In this document: in pieces, positions 18,334 to 30,327 of the stretch
How the letters are laid out: the number at the start of each line of letters is the position of its first letter
How positions within the stretch are numbered: the first letter of the stretch is position 1
NCBI RefSeq assembly: GCF_038005225.1
Contig: NZ_JBBOSU010000001.1
Coordinates: forward strand, 2,220,001-2,284,000
Source of the DNA: Solibacillus sp. FSL K6-1523
GTDB lineage: Bacteria; Bacillota; Bacilli; Bacillales_A; Planococcaceae
Direction of reading: 5' to 3'
Length of the DNA: 64,000 nucleotides
Position numbers and translations under genes: made by a program
Notes under the pieces: model-generated
Databases searched by the model: none
Seen by the model: the letters and a program-made list of their open reading frames with translations, nothing else
What the model was told of the DNA's origin: nothing

Positions 18334-20070
18334 ATGAATGAAAAAATTTTAACAGTAAATGATTTGCGCGTTTCATTTATTACGGATGAAACGGAATTTG
18401 AAGCAGTAAAAGGGGTTAGTTTCCATGTAAACAAAGGGGAAACGCTCGGTATCGTTGGAGAATCAGGCAGTGGAAAAAGTGTAACCGCGCGTTCGATTAT
18501 GCGCCTACTTCCCTCTCCCCCTTCCTTTTTAAAATCTGGAACGATTACATTTCAAGACAAAAATTTAATCACACAATCCGAAAAACAAATGGAAGGGATA
18601 CGTGGAAAAGATATTAGTATGATTTTCCAAGATCCCATGACCTCAACGAATCCAACCATTCGTATTGGTGAACAAATAGCAGAGGGTTTAATTAAGCATC
18701 AAGGCCTATCTAAAAAACAAGCGTATGAAAAAACGATTGAGCTTTTAAAATTAGTAGGCATTAAAAATAGTGAAGAACGCTATCAGCAATATCCACATGA
18801 GTTTAGTGGCGGGATGCGTCAACGTGTCATGATCGCGATGGCCCTTGCGTGTAACCCCTCCCTACTCATTGCTGATGAACCAACAACTGCGCTAGACGTG
18901 ACGATTCAAGCCCAAATTTTAAGCTTAATGAAGCAAATTCAGGAACGTTTAGGCACGTCGATTATTTTGATTACGCATGATTTAGGTGTCGTTGCAGGCA
19001 TGTGTGACCGCATAATTGTAATGAAGGAAGGCGAAATTGTAGAAGAAGGTACGACCGAAGAAATTTTCGCCAATCCACAGCATCCTTATACGAAAAACTT
19101 ATTGAATGCTTTACCGAAATTACATGAAAAGAAAGAACCGAAACAGTTGCCGAATGTCGGTTCGGATGTCGATTTAACGGTACCACTCGTCGAAGTGAAA
19201 AATTTGTCCAAGCATTTCGCAGCAGCGAAAGGAAACGTTTTAAAAGCGGTCAACGATTTAACTTTCAAAATCTACCCTGGTGAAACACTTGGACTTGTTG
19301 GCGAATCGGGCTCAGGAAAATCCACAACTGGCCGCACGCTACTGCAATTACATGAACCGACTGATGGGGAGGTATTGTATAAAGGTGTACCTGTGACGCG
19401 CTTAACGAAAAATGAACTGAAAAGTATGCGTCGCCATATGCAAATGATCTTTCAAGATCCATATTCATCACTCAACCCGCGCAAAAAAATACTCGATATT
19501 ATCGGTGAGGCGTTAGATGTACATAAGCTCGTTACATCAAAAGAGCAACGACGTGCAAGAGTGGAAGAACTATTAGAACTAGTCGGTTTAAATAAAGAAC
19601 ATGCGCGCCGTTACCCGCACGAATTTAGTGGTGGGCAACGTCAGCGGATCGGCATTGCCCGCGCATTAGCCGTAGAGCCAAATTTTATCGTATGTGATGA
19701 GCCTTTATCTGCTCTTGACGTATCCATTCAAAAGCAAGTGGTCGACTTATTAAAAGACTTACAGCAAAGACTCGGTTTAACATACTTATTTATTGCGCAT
19801 GATTTATCGATGGTGAAGCATATTAGTGACCGTGTCGCCGTAATGTATGGCGGGAAAATTGTAGAGCTAGCAGAAAGCGAAGAATTGTATGCGAATCCAC
19901 AGCATCCCTATACAAAAATGTTGCTGAATTCCATCCCGATTCCAGATCCGGTCATTGAAAAGCAGAAAAAGCGCCACGTCATGACCGAAGAAGAATTAAT
20001 GAACAACCGCTTTGATGTGGAAAACACAACGCTTGTGGAAGTTTCGAAAGATCATTGGGTAGCGATGTAA
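18334..20070 (+). CDS. Fused double ATPase of Opp/Dpp-type ABC importer (DppD-DppF)
   Basis: A 578-aa protein with two complete ABC ATPase modules. Each has Walker A GESGSGKS (about 44-51 and 325-332), a signature (FSGGMRQR and FSGGQRQR) and Walker B ([12 protein letters not shown] and [12 protein letters not shown]). Each module carries the oligopeptide/dipeptide-type C-terminal motif [13 protein letters not shown] / [13 protein letters not shown]. It energises uptake through the two permeases encoded divergently. The fusion replaces separate DppD and DppF. Confidence 0.95.
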   Translation: MNEKILTVNDLRVSFITDETEFEAVKGVSFHVNKGETLGIVGESGSGKSVTARSIMRLLPSPPSFLKSGTITFQDKNLITQSEKQMEGIRGKDISMIFQDPMTSTNPTIRIGEQIAEGLIKHQGLSKKQAYEKTIELLKLVGIKNSEERYQQYPHEFSGGMRQRVMIAMALACNPSLLIADEPTTALDVTIQAQILSLMKQIQERLGTSIILITHDLGVVAGMCDRIIVMKEGEIVEEGTTEEIFANPQHPYTKNLLNALPKLHEKKEPKQLPNVGSDVDLTVPLVEVKNLSKHFAAAKGNVLKAVNDLTFKIYPGETLGLVGESGSGKSTTGRTLLQLHEPTDGEVLYKGVPVTRLTKNELKSMRRHMQMIFQDPYSSLNPRKKILDIIGEALDVHKLVTSKEQRRARVEELLELVGLNKEHARRYPHEFSGGQRQRIGIARALAVEPNFIVCDEPLSALDVSIQKQVVDLLKDLQQRLGLTYLFIAHDLSMVKHISDRVAVMYGGKIVELAESEELYANPQHPYTKMLLNSIPIPDPVIEKQKKRHVMTEEELMNNRFDVENTTLVEVSKDHWVAM

Positions 20071-20078
20071 CAACGAAG

Positions 20079-20115
20079 AAAGCCATTCTCTGCTTGATTA
20101 GGGAATGGCTTTTTA
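20079..20115. terminator. Bidirectional terminator
   Basis: AAAGCCATTCTC ... GGGAATGGCTTTTT, an 8-bp core stem AGCCATTC/GAATGGCT with A and T flanks, between the convergent ATPase and DUF2332 genes. Confidence 0.85.
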
Positions 20116-20122
20116 CTTCTTT

Positions 20123-21133
20123 TCAATTCCAAGCAAAGTATTTCCCATGATTATCAACCGTTTGTAGTGTTTTTAAAACTTCTGTTTGTCCATTACGAAC
20201 ATAGTCGACGTGTACATAATTGTCATACATATTGTTGTAAACATGATAAATAGGCTGCTTGTAACTGACTTCACTAAGCATTTGCAACAGTTGTTGTTTC
20301 AGCTCGTTTGAAAATTGATTCGCAACATGCGTATGAAAAATGATTAATTGCGTTGTATGATCCTGTTGCTCCATCATCTTCGGTATGAACGTTAAAAAAT
20401 CCCCTTCAAGCAATGTTTTCCTCACTTTGCTATTCAATGCTTGCACATTTTCAAGTTGCTGTTTTCTCGTTTTATGTTCCGGCCAAATTAACGCCTGCAT
20501 CCACCAATAATCTTCTTCTTTTTGTAAATCTACTATATTTAAATCAATACCTATTCGATGATTAATATTTAGCGCACTCAACGCTCCAATAGATTGACCA
20601 TTATTTTCCGCTACAATACGCACCTTACTCTTTTCATTTCCATAAATATGTTTCATTTCACCTTCAGAAATTTCATAATAATATTGATCTAAATTAAGTA
20701 ATAACCCTGCACTCGTACCAATTTCCATAAGTGATAACGGCTTTTGATGCTTTGTTTGAATCCTATGAAAGATTGGATACAAATAGGCAGCACGGTTTAG
20801 CTCGTTCGTTTGGACAAGTTTCATTTGAAAAATATCCTGTAAGGAACCTCTATATTGCTGACAAAAATCTTTTAAATGAATAAAGCTTTGAGCAAATTCG
20901 CTTGATGTAACATTTTTATAATAACGGGCTAAATGATGTTGTTTTTCACATGCCAAATATTGCACAGCTGCGAAAAATAAGTTTGGTTTTGGTTGATTTG
21001 GCGGGATCAATTGAATTAACGTTAATAATTCGATATCCTGCGCAATATTCAAACTCCAATATTCATACAACGGACTACTACCTTCCGCTTCCTGTTCTGC
21101 AAAACGGTTAAAAATCATCGCCAATTTCTCCAT
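20123..21133 (-). CDS. DUF2332 family protein
   Basis: A 336-aa protein of the DUF2332 family: N-terminal FAEQEAEGSSPLYEYWSLNIA, then FFAAVQYLACE and the SAM-methyltransferase-like LMEIGTSAGLLLNLDQYYYE (about 140-160), and a late IIFHTHVANQFS. The family resembles class I methyltransferases, but its activity is unknown. Ribosome binding site GGGGGAGG precedes the ATG. It diverges from the LysR gene at 21249. Confidence 0.85.
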   Translation of the reverse strand: MEKLAMIFNRFAEQEAEGSSPLYEYWSLNIAQDIELLTLIQLIPPNQPKPNLFFAAVQYLACEKQHHLARYYKNVTSSEFAQSFIHLKDFCQQYRGSLQDIFQMKLVQTNELNRAAYLYPIFHRIQTKHQKPLSLMEIGTSAGLLLNLDQYYYEISEGEMKHIYGNEKSKVRIVAENNGQSIGALSALNINHRIGIDLNIVDLQKEEDYWWMQALIWPEHKTRKQQLENVQALNSKVRKTLLEGDFLTFIPKMMEQQDHTTQLIIFHTHVANQFSNELKQQLLQMLSEVSYKQPIYHVYNNMYDNYVHVDYVRNGQTEVLKTLQTVDNHGKYFAWN

Positions 21134-21248
21134 TTTAATGCCTCCCCCTACTTTTGTATTCTTATTGTATAATGAGGTTACATTTAATAAAATTAATGAA
21201 TTTAAATCATTCTAATTAAAATTTTTAATTATAGTTTGGAGGTTATCA

Positions 21249-22127
21249 ATGGACATCAAATGGTTAAAATCATTTATTACAGCAGTTGAAACAGGCAATT
21301 TTCGTATTGCTGCAGAGAAATTATTCATTTCACAACCAAGTATAACGGTCCATATTAAACAATTAGAGGAAAGCCTTAATGTCCAACTTTTTGAACGCCA
21401 TCATACACAAATCAAACTTACTTCAGCAGGTCGCTTTTATTATCCGTTAGCTGTAAACATTATTAAAAATATAGATGAAAGTAGCCGAGCTGTGCAATTG
21501 CTTTCACAACAAAATAAAATACAGCTAGCAGTTGCCCTTTCTCCACTACTTGCAGAAACGAATTTACCACAAATTATTTATCAGTTTTCAATTAATTTCC
21601 CACAATATGAGATTGATATTATAGTTGAAGATTCAAAATATATGGATGAACTTATTCTGACTAGTAAAGTACAACTTGCAATTTGTATTGGGAAAAGTAA
21701 AGTTAAACGAATTCATTCTGAAAAAATTAGTTCAAGCCCGCTGAAATTAATCTACCCTATTCAATCAGGTAAAGAAAATACCTGGCATTACAATCAACTT
21801 CAAGAACTAATCGAAAAGTATCCACTATTTTCAGGACACTTAGAGGAAACTTCGGAGGCTGAAACATTACTTAAAAAGGAATTCCCTCAATTGCGTAAAA
21901 GAGCGACTAAGCAAAGTCATATCATTAAACAATTCGTGAAGGACGGGCTTGGGATGGCATTTTTACCCGAATCAATCATTGACCAAGATTTGAAGAATGG
22001 TTTATTTACAAGCTACCATTTTACATTATTTTATTTAGATACCGTAGATTTGTATATGCGCCATTTTCGCGAGGATGAAAGTTTATTACCATTATTACAA
22101 GCAATTCGTGAAGCAAACATGGAATAG
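21249..22127 (+). CDS. LysR-family transcriptional regulator
   Basis: A 292-aa LysR regulator: HTH in the first 60 residues (WLKSFITAVETGNFRIAAEK, then LFISQPSITVHIKQLEESL), followed by the effector-binding domain. GGAGG lies 7 bases before the ATG. Its divergent neighbour is the DUF2332 gene, so that is the first target to consider; no pathway can be named. Confidence 0.9.
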   Translation: MDIKWLKSFITAVETGNFRIAAEKLFISQPSITVHIKQLEESLNVQLFERHHTQIKLTSAGRFYYPLAVNIIKNIDESSRAVQLLSQQNKIQLAVALSPLLAETNLPQIIYQFSINFPQYEIDIIVEDSKYMDELILTSKVQLAICIGKSKVKRIHSEKISSSPLKLIYPIQSGKENTWHYNQLQELIEKYPLFSGHLEETSEAETLLKKEFPQLRKRATKQSHIIKQFVKDGLGMAFLPESIIDQDLKNGLFTSYHFTLFYLDTVDLYMRHFREDESLLPLLQAIREANME

Positions 22128-22465
22128 GACTACAATCTATCAATCACCTAGCATCTAATCAGCTAATTTTACGCAAAAAAAATAGCCCTTCTTCTAATTT
22201 TGATAGGCATTCATTCCTTACTTCCTATTTATATTACCTATTTGAAAATCAGTTATTTTAGCTTGAGACAAGAGCATCGGGATGAGAACTAAATGAATTT
22301 TTAAAATATCTTTATATTATTTTGAATTATCTTATTTTTTAACCCATTTTTAACCTTTCAATGATATAGTTCCATTAGTTACTACTTTTAAGTAGATTAA
22401 TTTATTATAACTAGAATGGTATCTACTTTTAGTATGTAAACATTATAAAAAAGAGAGGGAATAAA
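22128..22465. other. Intergenic region before the collagen-like gene
   Basis: 338 AT-rich bases. The only structures seen are the dyad CTACTTTTAAGTAG at about 22382 and a related TCTACTTTTAGTA at about 22422, a possible direct-repeat operator in front of the gene at 22466. No open frame of note. Confidence 0.4.
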
Positions 22466-23854
22466 ATGAAAAAAAACAAGCTACTCTTTATCATCATTTT
22501 TAGTTTAATGCTATTAGTAGTTCCGATTGTAGTAGAGGTACCTTCTGCTAAAGCTTCCGGAATTTCTATTAATGTGAATGGAAGCGACATTCCGAGTGAA
22601 GATTCACCTATTATTTATAATGGGACAACACTTGTGCCTTTAAGTGTCCTCCAAGATGTACTTAACATCTCGCTAAGTTGGGATAATACCAGCAAAATGC
22701 TCACAGCTGTGAAAGGAGATGTATTAGGCGTACTGAAAATTGATAACCCAGTAGCCAACATTAAAATTGGGGATGAAAAAAATACTTTAACGCTTACTCA
22801 ACCACCTATGATTATTAACAATCGTGTTATGGCACCCGTTCGTTTTATTAGTGAATTATTTGGTGCTGAAATTTTATGGGATGCAACGATGCAAACAATA
22901 TTCATTCAAACTGAGACGTCCCCTTCCTCAGAGTCAGAAAATCCTGGCGAGAATAAAAACGATGTGAATTCAAATGGCATTAAAGGAGATACTGGAGCTA
23001 CTGGGCCACAAGGAGATAAGGGGGACAAAGGTGACACTGGGGCTACTGGATCTCAAGGTTCTAAGGGCAATAAAGGTGACACTGGGGCTACTGGATCTCA
23101 AGGTTCTAAGGGCGATAAAGGTGACACTGGGGCTACTGGGCCTAAAGGTGAAAAAGGTGACTCTAACGCTACTGGATCTCAAGGTTCTAAGGGCGATAAA
23201 GGTGACACTGGAGCTACTGGGTCACAAGGAGATAAGGGGGACAAAGGTGACACTGGGGCTGCTGGATCTCAAGGTGACCCGGGTCCTGTTGGTCCCATGG
23301 GTCCACAAGGTCCTCAAGGCGCCCCGGGTCCTGCTGGTCCAATGGGTCCACAAGGTCCTCAAGGCGACCCAGGTCCTGCTGGTGGAACTAATAATGCGAA
23401 TGTAGGGTTTTCTGCATCAAGTACTACTATGGATAGTGGCACTATATCTATGAATTGGAATGTACAGTCACCATATTATTCTAGCTCAGACTTCGATCCA
23501 GCTACAGGGATATTTACCACTCCAGAAACTGGAAAATATGCAATTAAAGCAACTGTTAACTATAAAACTCACGCTGCAGCAAATATTAGTTTAGGACGAG
23601 AAATTGACCCAATGTTTACAGTGAAACTTAATGGAAACACTGATTTGATTATGGGCTACCTACCTATACTTGATGTAAATATAGCACTGGTGTTAACTAT
23701 GAGAACAATACTAAGTTCTGCTACAGTTACATTAGTCGGTGACGTAGAGTTACAAGCAGGTGATCAAGTTGAATTGTATTACGAAGATGACGGGTTAACT
23801 CTTGGCTTCGATGCGGATATCGTATGGTCAATTCATCAACTTTCCACTAACTAG
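22466..23854 (+). CDS. Secreted collagen-like protein with stalk domain and TNF/C1q-like head
   Basis: A 462-aa protein in four parts: a signal peptide (1-30); a copper-amine-oxidase-N-like stalk domain (about 31-152; [15 protein letters not shown] and [19 protein letters not shown]); a collagen-like Gly-X-Y tract (about 172-311) built from GDTGATG/GSKGDKG units and ending in [10 protein letters not shown] triplets; and a beta-rich C-terminal domain like the BclA/C1q head ([19 protein letters not shown]). One triplet has lost its Gly (GDSNATG). There is no LPXTG. Probably a surface or matrix trimer. AGAGAGGGA precedes the ATG. The triplet DNA is repetitive. Confidence 0.88.
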   Translation: MKKNKLLFIIIFSLMLLVVPIVVEVPSAKASGISINVNGSDIPSEDSPIIYNGTTLVPLSVLQDVLNISLSWDNTSKMLTAVKGDVLGVLKIDNPVANIKIGDEKNTLTLTQPPMIINNRVMAPVRFISELFGAEILWDATMQTIFIQTETSPSSESENPGENKNDVNSNGIKGDTGATGPQGDKGDKGDTGATGSQGSKGNKGDTGATGSQGSKGDKGDTGATGPKGEKGDSNATGSQGSKGDKGDTGATGSQGDKGDKGDTGAAGSQGDPGPVGPMGPQGPQGAPGPAGPMGPQGPQGDPGPAGGTNNANVGFSASSTTMDSGTISMNWNVQSPYYSSSDFDPATGIFTTPETGKYAIKATVNYKTHAAANISLGREIDPMFTVKLNGNTDLIMGYLPILDVNIALVLTMRTILSSATVTLVGDVELQAGDQVELYYEDDGLTLGFDADIVWSIHQLSTN

Positions 23855-23892
23855 TTCTCCTCAATACCAAAGTATATAAAATTTTTAACAAT

Positions 23893-23936
23893 TAAAAAAC
23901 ACCTTGAGCCCATAAATGAATGGTTCAAGGTGCCTT
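23893..23936 (-). terminator. Terminator of the ilv-leu operon
   Basis: CACCTTGA...CCAT/ATGG...TCAAGGTG hairpin followed by six U on the minus strand, 20 bases after the leuD stop. It may also slow plus-strand transcripts from the collagen-like gene. Confidence 0.8.
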
Positions 23937-23956
23937 TCAGTTCAAGCTAACACGTT

Positions 23957-24547
23957 TTAATAAGCAATCCGATTCTTCTCATACTCGGCAATTTGCTCTT
24001 CATACTTAAACGTTAGCGAAATTTCATCCCAGCCGTTTAATAACATTTCTTTATAATATGGATCAATTGTAAATGTATATGTTTGACCACAGCCTGTTGT
24101 TACCGTTTGGGACTCTAAATTCACTTCAATTGCTTGCGCCTCTGCTAACCCTTTTGCTAATAAATCATCGCATTCTGCCTCTGTTAATTTAATAGGAAGA
24201 ATCCCATTTTTGAAGCAGTTATTGTAGAAAATATCGGCAAAGCTCGGTGCAATGACTACACGGAAGCCATAGTCTAAAATAGCCCATGGTGCATGTTCAC
24301 GTGAAGAACCACAGCCAAAATTATCTTGTGCAACAAGTATTTCCGCGCCTTTATATTGCGGTTTATTTAATACGAAATCCTCAACTGGATTGCCCTCTTT
24401 ATCAAAACGCCAGTGATAGAAGACAAACTCTCCAAATCCTGTGCGTTCAATGCGCTTTAAAAATTCTTTGGAAATAATTTGATCGGTGTCGACATTTTTA
24501 CGGTCAAGCGGCGCATACACGCTATTGACGATATTAATTGGTTCCAT
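23957..24547 (-). CDS. leuD: 3-isopropylmalate dehydratase small subunit
   Basis: A 196-aa LeuD, full length. It shows LDRKNVDTDQIISKEFLKRI at the start and the swivelling-domain signature NFGCGSSREHAPWAILDYG. With LeuC it forms the heterodimer that isomerises 2- to 3-isopropylmalate in leucine synthesis. Last gene of the operon, 13 bases after leuC and followed by a terminator. Confidence 0.96.
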   Translation of the reverse strand: MEPINIVNSVYAPLDRKNVDTDQIISKEFLKRIERTGFGEFVFYHWRFDKEGNPVEDFVLNKPQYKGAEILVAQDNFGCGSSREHAPWAILDYGFRVVIAPSFADIFYNNCFKNGILPIKLTEAECDDLLAKGLAEAQAIEVNLESQTVTTGCGQTYTFTIDPYYKEMLLNGWDEISLTFKYEEQIAEYEKNRIAY

Positions 24548-24560
24548 AAATACTCTCCCC

Positions 24561-25970
24561 TTACGCTTCTTGCTTTTGTAATTGACGTACGTCTACAAAA
24601 CGGCCATGAATTGCCGCTGCTGCTGCCATTGCTGGTGATACTAAGTGTGTACGCGCACCCGCACCTTGTCGTCCTTCAAAGTTACGATTTGAAGTTGACG
24701 CACAACGTTCACCTGATGGAATGACATCTTCATTCATACCGAGGCAAGCAGAACATCCCGATTCGCGCCATTCAAAGCCTGCTTCTAAGAAGATTTTATG
24801 TAACCCTTCTTTTTCAGCCTGCGCCTTTGTTGACCAAGAGCCTGGTACAACAATACCTGTTACGCCTGTTGCAATAGTGTGACCTTCGACGATTTCAGCG
24901 GCTGCACGTAAGTCATTAATACGAGAGTTAGTGCAAGAACCGATGAATACGTGTTGAATTTCAATGTCGGTAATTTTTTGACCTGCTTGTAAATCCATAT
25001 ACTCAAGTGCTTTATCTAAAGCTGATTTGTCCGCTTCATTGTCATAATCACCAGCTGTTGGCACTGTTTTAGATACGCCAACTCCCATTGCCGGGTTTGT
25101 TCCCCATGTAACGATTGGCTCGATATCCCCTGCATCAATTTCTAACACGACATCATACGTTGCATCTGCATCTGATGCAAGGCTTAACCAGTATTTTGCC
25201 GCTTCTTCAAACTGTTCGCCTTTTGGAACATGACGGCGACCACGTAAAAATTCTACAGTCGTTTCGTCTGGAGAAATTAAACCTGCCTTTGCCCCTGCTT
25301 CAATCGACATATTACAAATCGTCATACGCTCTTCCATTGATAAGTTGCGAATAGCCTCACCTGTATATTCCACGATATGGCCTGTGCCAATGCCGATTCC
25401 CCATTTTGCGATAATCGCTAAAATGATATCTTTCGCCGTTACACCGATGCCTAAATCACCATTTACACGGATTTCCATCGTTGGCGGTTTTATTTGCCAT
25501 AAAGTTTGTGTTGATAATACGTGCTCAACTTCAGATGTACCAATCCCAAAGGCAATGGCACCAAATGCACCATGTGTCGCTGTATGAGAATCCCCACACA
25601 CAATCGTTTTACCTGGCTGTGTTAAACCAAGCTCTGGACCGATTACGTGTACAATTCCTTGATCTGGATGACCCATATCCGCTAGTTCAATACCAAATTC
25701 CTTGGCATTTTCCGCTAGTGTCATAATTTGTTTTTTGGCAATTGGATCATTAATTGTCGGTAAGTTTTTCGTCGGTACGTTATGATCCATCGTCGCGAAA
25801 CATAAATCCGTACGACGCACATTTCGTCCAGCAAGGCGCAGTCCCTCAAACGCTTGCGGACTTGTTACTTCATGAATTAAATGGAGGTCGATGTACAGTA
25901 AATCTGGCTTTCCTTCTTCACGATGCACAACATGCTGCTCCCACACTTTTTCAATTATATTTTTCCCCAT
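24561..25970 (-). CDS. leuC: 3-isopropylmalate dehydratase large subunit
   Basis: A 469-aa aconitase-family subunit. The [4Fe-4S] cluster ligands are seen in [14 protein letters not shown] and [26 protein letters not shown] and [15 protein letters not shown] are the usual substrate-binding motifs. It works with LeuD. Start follows a weak AGGAACGG-type site 16 bases after leuB. Confidence 0.96.
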   Translation of the reverse strand: MGKNIIEKVWEQHVVHREEGKPDLLYIDLHLIHEVTSPQAFEGLRLAGRNVRRTDLCFATMDHNVPTKNLPTINDPIAKKQIMTLAENAKEFGIELADMGHPDQGIVHVIGPELGLTQPGKTIVCGDSHTATHGAFGAIAFGIGTSEVEHVLSTQTLWQIKPPTMEIRVNGDLGIGVTAKDIILAIIAKWGIGIGTGHIVEYTGEAIRNLSMEERMTICNMSIEAGAKAGLISPDETTVEFLRGRRHVPKGEQFEEAAKYWLSLASDADATYDVVLEIDAGDIEPIVTWGTNPAMGVGVSKTVPTAGDYDNEADKSALDKALEYMDLQAGQKITDIEIQHVFIGSCTNSRINDLRAAAEIVEGHTIATGVTGIVVPGSWSTKAQAEKEGLHKIFLEAGFEWRESGCSACLGMNEDVIPSGERCASTSNRNFEGRQGAGARTHLVSPAMAAAAAIHGRFVDVRQLQKQEA

Positions 25971-25986
25971 AGTTTTTCACCGTTCC

Positions 25987-27087
25987 TTAATTGTATGAAA
26001 TCATAATGCTATCTGAAACAAAGCTTGCGTCAATTTCGTTGATTACTTTTTCTGTGAATTCTTCTGTCGAAAGGACACGCGCGCCTTCTTGAGCAAGATC
26101 TGCTGTATAGTAACCATCTTCAAAAACAGCACTTACAGCACGTTCAATTTCAGCTGCTTCTTCTTTTAAACCAAATGAATATTGTAGCATCATTGCTACA
26201 GAAAGAATTGTCGCTGCTGGGTTGGCAATGCCTTGCCCCGCAATTTCAGGTGCTGAACCGTGCACTGGCTCATATAGTCCAAAATTATCACCGCGAATCG
26301 ATGCAGAAGGTAGTACCCCTAGAGAACCTGTAATCACAGATGCTTCGTCACTTAAAATATCGCCGAATAAGTTTTCCGTTACGACCACGTCATAATGACC
26401 TGGATTCGTAATGAGCTTCATCGCTACGGAATCGACTAAATTATGTTCTGTTTCTACATCTGGGTATTGCTTTTTCTTCTCTTCTACAATTTCACGCCAT
26501 AAACGAGACGTATCTAATACATTGGCTTTATCTACCGAGCAAAGTTTGCCACGGCGTAGTCTTGCTAGCTGAAACGCATTGTCTACGATACGTTCGATTT
26601 CCATGCGGGAATACACACATGTATCAACAGCACCTAGATCTGTTTTATTACGCGGTTCGCCGAAGTATAAGCCTCCTGTTAATTCACGAACGATCATTAA
26701 GTCTACATTTTCCGCGACTTCACGTTTTAATGGAGAAGAAGCGAGTAAACTTGGGATGGCTTTGACTGGACGTAAATTAGCAAATAAATCAAAGTGCTTG
26801 CGAATTTTTAATAAGCCCTTTTCCGGACGCAATTCTGGTGGGTTATTATCCCATTTCGGTCCGCCTACCGCACCTAATAAAATGGCATCACTTGCTTCAC
26901 ATTTTGCAATCGTTTCATCTGGTAATGGATTATTATCCTGATCGATTGCTGCGCCACCAATCAACGCATAATCTAAATGAAATTCGTGATTAAATCGCTT
27001 CCCAATTACTCGTAATACTTTAACTGCACTTGCAACAACTTCGGGACCGATGCCGTCACCAGGCAGTACTGTAATTTTCTTTTCCAT
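25987..27087 (-). CDS. leuB: 3-isopropylmalate dehydrogenase
   Basis: A 366-aa isocitrate/isopropylmalate dehydrogenase. The N-terminus KKITVLPGDGIGPEV and the signature NLFGDILSDEASVITGSLG (with the metal-binding Asp residues) are clear, as is VHGSAPEIAGQGIANP for NAD binding. It oxidatively decarboxylates 3-isopropylmalate. The start at 27087 follows GAAGGG; 19 extra upstream codons are not supported. Confidence 0.96.
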   Translation of the reverse strand: MEKKITVLPGDGIGPEVVASAVKVLRVIGKRFNHEFHLDYALIGGAAIDQDNNPLPDETIAKCEASDAILLGAVGGPKWDNNPPELRPEKGLLKIRKHFDLFANLRPVKAIPSLLASSPLKREVAENVDLMIVRELTGGLYFGEPRNKTDLGAVDTCVYSRMEIERIVDNAFQLARLRRGKLCSVDKANVLDTSRLWREIVEEKKKQYPDVETEHNLVDSVAMKLITNPGHYDVVVTENLFGDILSDEASVITGSLGVLPSASIRGDNFGLYEPVHGSAPEIAGQGIANPAATILSVAMMLQYSFGLKEEAAEIERAVSAVFEDGYYTADLAQEGARVLSTEEFTEKVINEIDASFVSDSIMISYN

Positions 27088-27170
27088 TTGAAAACACCCT
27101 TCTTTCTTCGCAATATCACTTGAATCCAAGCGCCACCAAACCATTTCGCTTGATGGCGCTCCATACTTAT

Positions 27171-28717
27171 TTATTGAACTTGTAATTGTTCTTCTCGTAC
27201 TTTTTGTTGAATGAGTTGACGGTTAATAGCGTTTAAATAGGCTTTGGCTGAGGCTTCTAACACGTCTTGTGCGGAATCACGGCCTGTTGAAGTATAGCCA
27301 TTGTATTTCAAGTTGACTACCGCTTCCCCTAACGCATCGCGCCCTTTACCAACCGATTTTACACGGTAGTCTAAAATGTTGACCTTGCCATTAACAAGCA
27401 GTTCTAACGTATTAAAAATGGCTTCTACTGAACCAGAGCCCGTTGCAGCAAGTGTTTTAGTGTCTCCCTCTGGCGTAACAACGGATGCTGTCGCTGTTGG
27501 GATATTTTCTGTACCATACTGCACTTGGACACTTTTCAGTTCAAATAATGCCACATCTTCAATCGAAACTTGTTGTTCTGTTAAGATTGTCGTTAAATCT
27601 TCTTCGGTAATTTCTTTTTTGCGATCCGCTAGTTTTTTGAACTCTGCGAATGCTTTATTTAGCTTTTCATCGGATAATTCAAAGCCCATTGTTTGTGCAC
27701 GGTCACGGAAAGCGGCACGGCCTGAATGTTTCCCTAAAACTAAAGGTACTTCATCTTCCCCTACTAATGCAGGTGAAATAATTTCGTACGTTTCCGGATT
27801 TTTTAAGACGCCATCTTGATGGATGCCCGATTCATGCGCGAATGCATTTTTTCCGACAACCGCTTTATTCGGTTGAATAACAACATTCGTTAAGCGACTC
27901 ACCATTTGGGATGTGCGTTTTATTTCCTTTAAATTTAAGCCTGTTTCGACTTGGTATAAATCTTTACGAATATGCATCGCAACACCGATTTCTTCTAATG
28001 CCGCATTTCCTGCACGTTCGCCGATTCCGTTAATCGTACATTCCACTTGATCGGCACCGTTTTGAATGGCTGCGATTGAATTGGCGACTGCCATCCCCAA
28101 ATCATCATGACAGTGAGCAGAAAATTTTACATTATCAGCACCCCGCGCATTTTCTCGTAAATATTTGAATAGTTCACCATATTCATTTGGTGATGCATAA
28201 CCAACTGTATCTGGTATATTTACCGTTGTTGCACCGGCCGCAATCACTTCGCCAATAATTTTCGCTAAAAATTCGCGATCTGATCGGAAAGCATCTTCTG
28301 CAGACCATTGTACTAGCGGGAAAAATTTCTTCGCGTATTTTACCGCTTCCACAGCTTGTTCAATCACTTGCTCAGGTGTTTTTTTCAGCTTATATTCCAT
28401 ATGAATCGGGCTCGTTGCCAAGAAAATATGTATATGCGGCTGCTGGGCAACTTTAATCGCTTCCCACGTCGTATCAATATCTTTTTGGACACAGCGTGCA
28501 AGACCCGTTACAATCGAATTTTTCACCGTGCTAGCAATCCGATTAACCGCATCAAAATCACCAGGAGATGAGGCAGGGAATCCCGCCTCGATTATTGTGA
28601 CACCTAAACGCTCTAGTTGTTTTGCGATTTCGATTTTTTCAGCTGTATTTAAATTAATACCTGCTGATTGCTCGCCATCTCGTAATGTTGTATCGAAAAT
28701 GTCAATTTTTCTCATCA

Positions 28718-28718
<1 letters not shown>
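27171..28718 (-). CDS. leuA: 2-isopropylmalate synthase
   Basis: A 515-aa long-form LeuA. The catalytic TIM barrel shows [15 protein letters not shown] and [20 protein letters not shown]; the C-terminal leucine-binding regulatory domain (about 390-505) is present, so feedback inhibition by leucine is expected. It condenses acetyl-CoA with 2-oxoisovalerate. The ATG shares one base with the ilvC stop (TAATG), indicating coupled translation. Confidence 0.96.
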
Positions 28719-29746
<1,028 letters not shown>

Positions 29747-29811
29747 TTAGTTTAAGTTTTTTTTAGAAATTAGGGCTTCAGATGACATCCTCCACCCTAA
29801 GGAATCTTATT

Positions 29812-30327
29812 TTATTTTAAAATGGATAATTGTGGACCTTCTACTTTTTGCGTTTCACGAACCGCTGCCGTTGCGCCAGTACGTGTTAATTCTTTAATGC
29901 CATATGGACGAATTAATTCGATAAAGGCATCAATTTTTTCTGGATGTCCGACTACTTCATACGTCACAACATTTTTAGCTGTATCAACAACTTGCGGGCG
30001 GAATGGTTCAACAATTGAATTCATTTCAAGTCGTAAGTTCGGTGGTGATACGACCTTTACTAAGGCCAACTCACGTAGAACAATCGCTTTTTCTGTAATA
30101 TCATTGACCTTTAGCACATCAATTTGCTTCGATAATTGCTTAATTAATTGTTCAATTTTACTTTCATCTTCTACATGTACGACAAATGTCATTTTTGAGA
30201 AGTTTGGTTGCTCTGAATGGCCAACAGTAATCGACTCAATATTAAATTGGCGTTTCATTAATAAACCTGTAACACGATTCAACACGCCACTTTGATTGAT
30301 TACCGTTACGTTAATAACACGTTTCAT
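29812..30327 (-). CDS. ilvN: Acetolactate synthase small (regulatory) subunit
   Basis: A 171-aa IlvN/IlvH protein with an N-terminal ACT domain ([20 protein letters not shown]) and the C-terminal ALS_ss_C domain ending in [13 protein letters not shown]. It confers valine feedback on the catalytic subunit. The ATG overlaps the ilvB stop by 4 bases (ATGA), typical of translational coupling. Confidence 0.95.
   Translation of the reverse strand: MKRVINVTVINQSGVLNRVTGLLMKRQFNIESITVGHSEQPNFSKMTFVVHVEDESKIEQLIKQLSKQIDVLKVNDITEKAIVLRELALVKVVSPPNLRLEMNSIVEPFRPQVVDTAKNVVTYEVVGHPEKIDAFIELIRPYGIKELTRTGATAAVRETQKVEGPQLSILK

Noticed and set aside
22974-23405. Long frame in another phase across the collagen tract (143 codons)
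   Set aside because: It is produced by the triplet-repeat DNA of the collagen-like gene; its product is low-complexity and it has no ribosome binding site.
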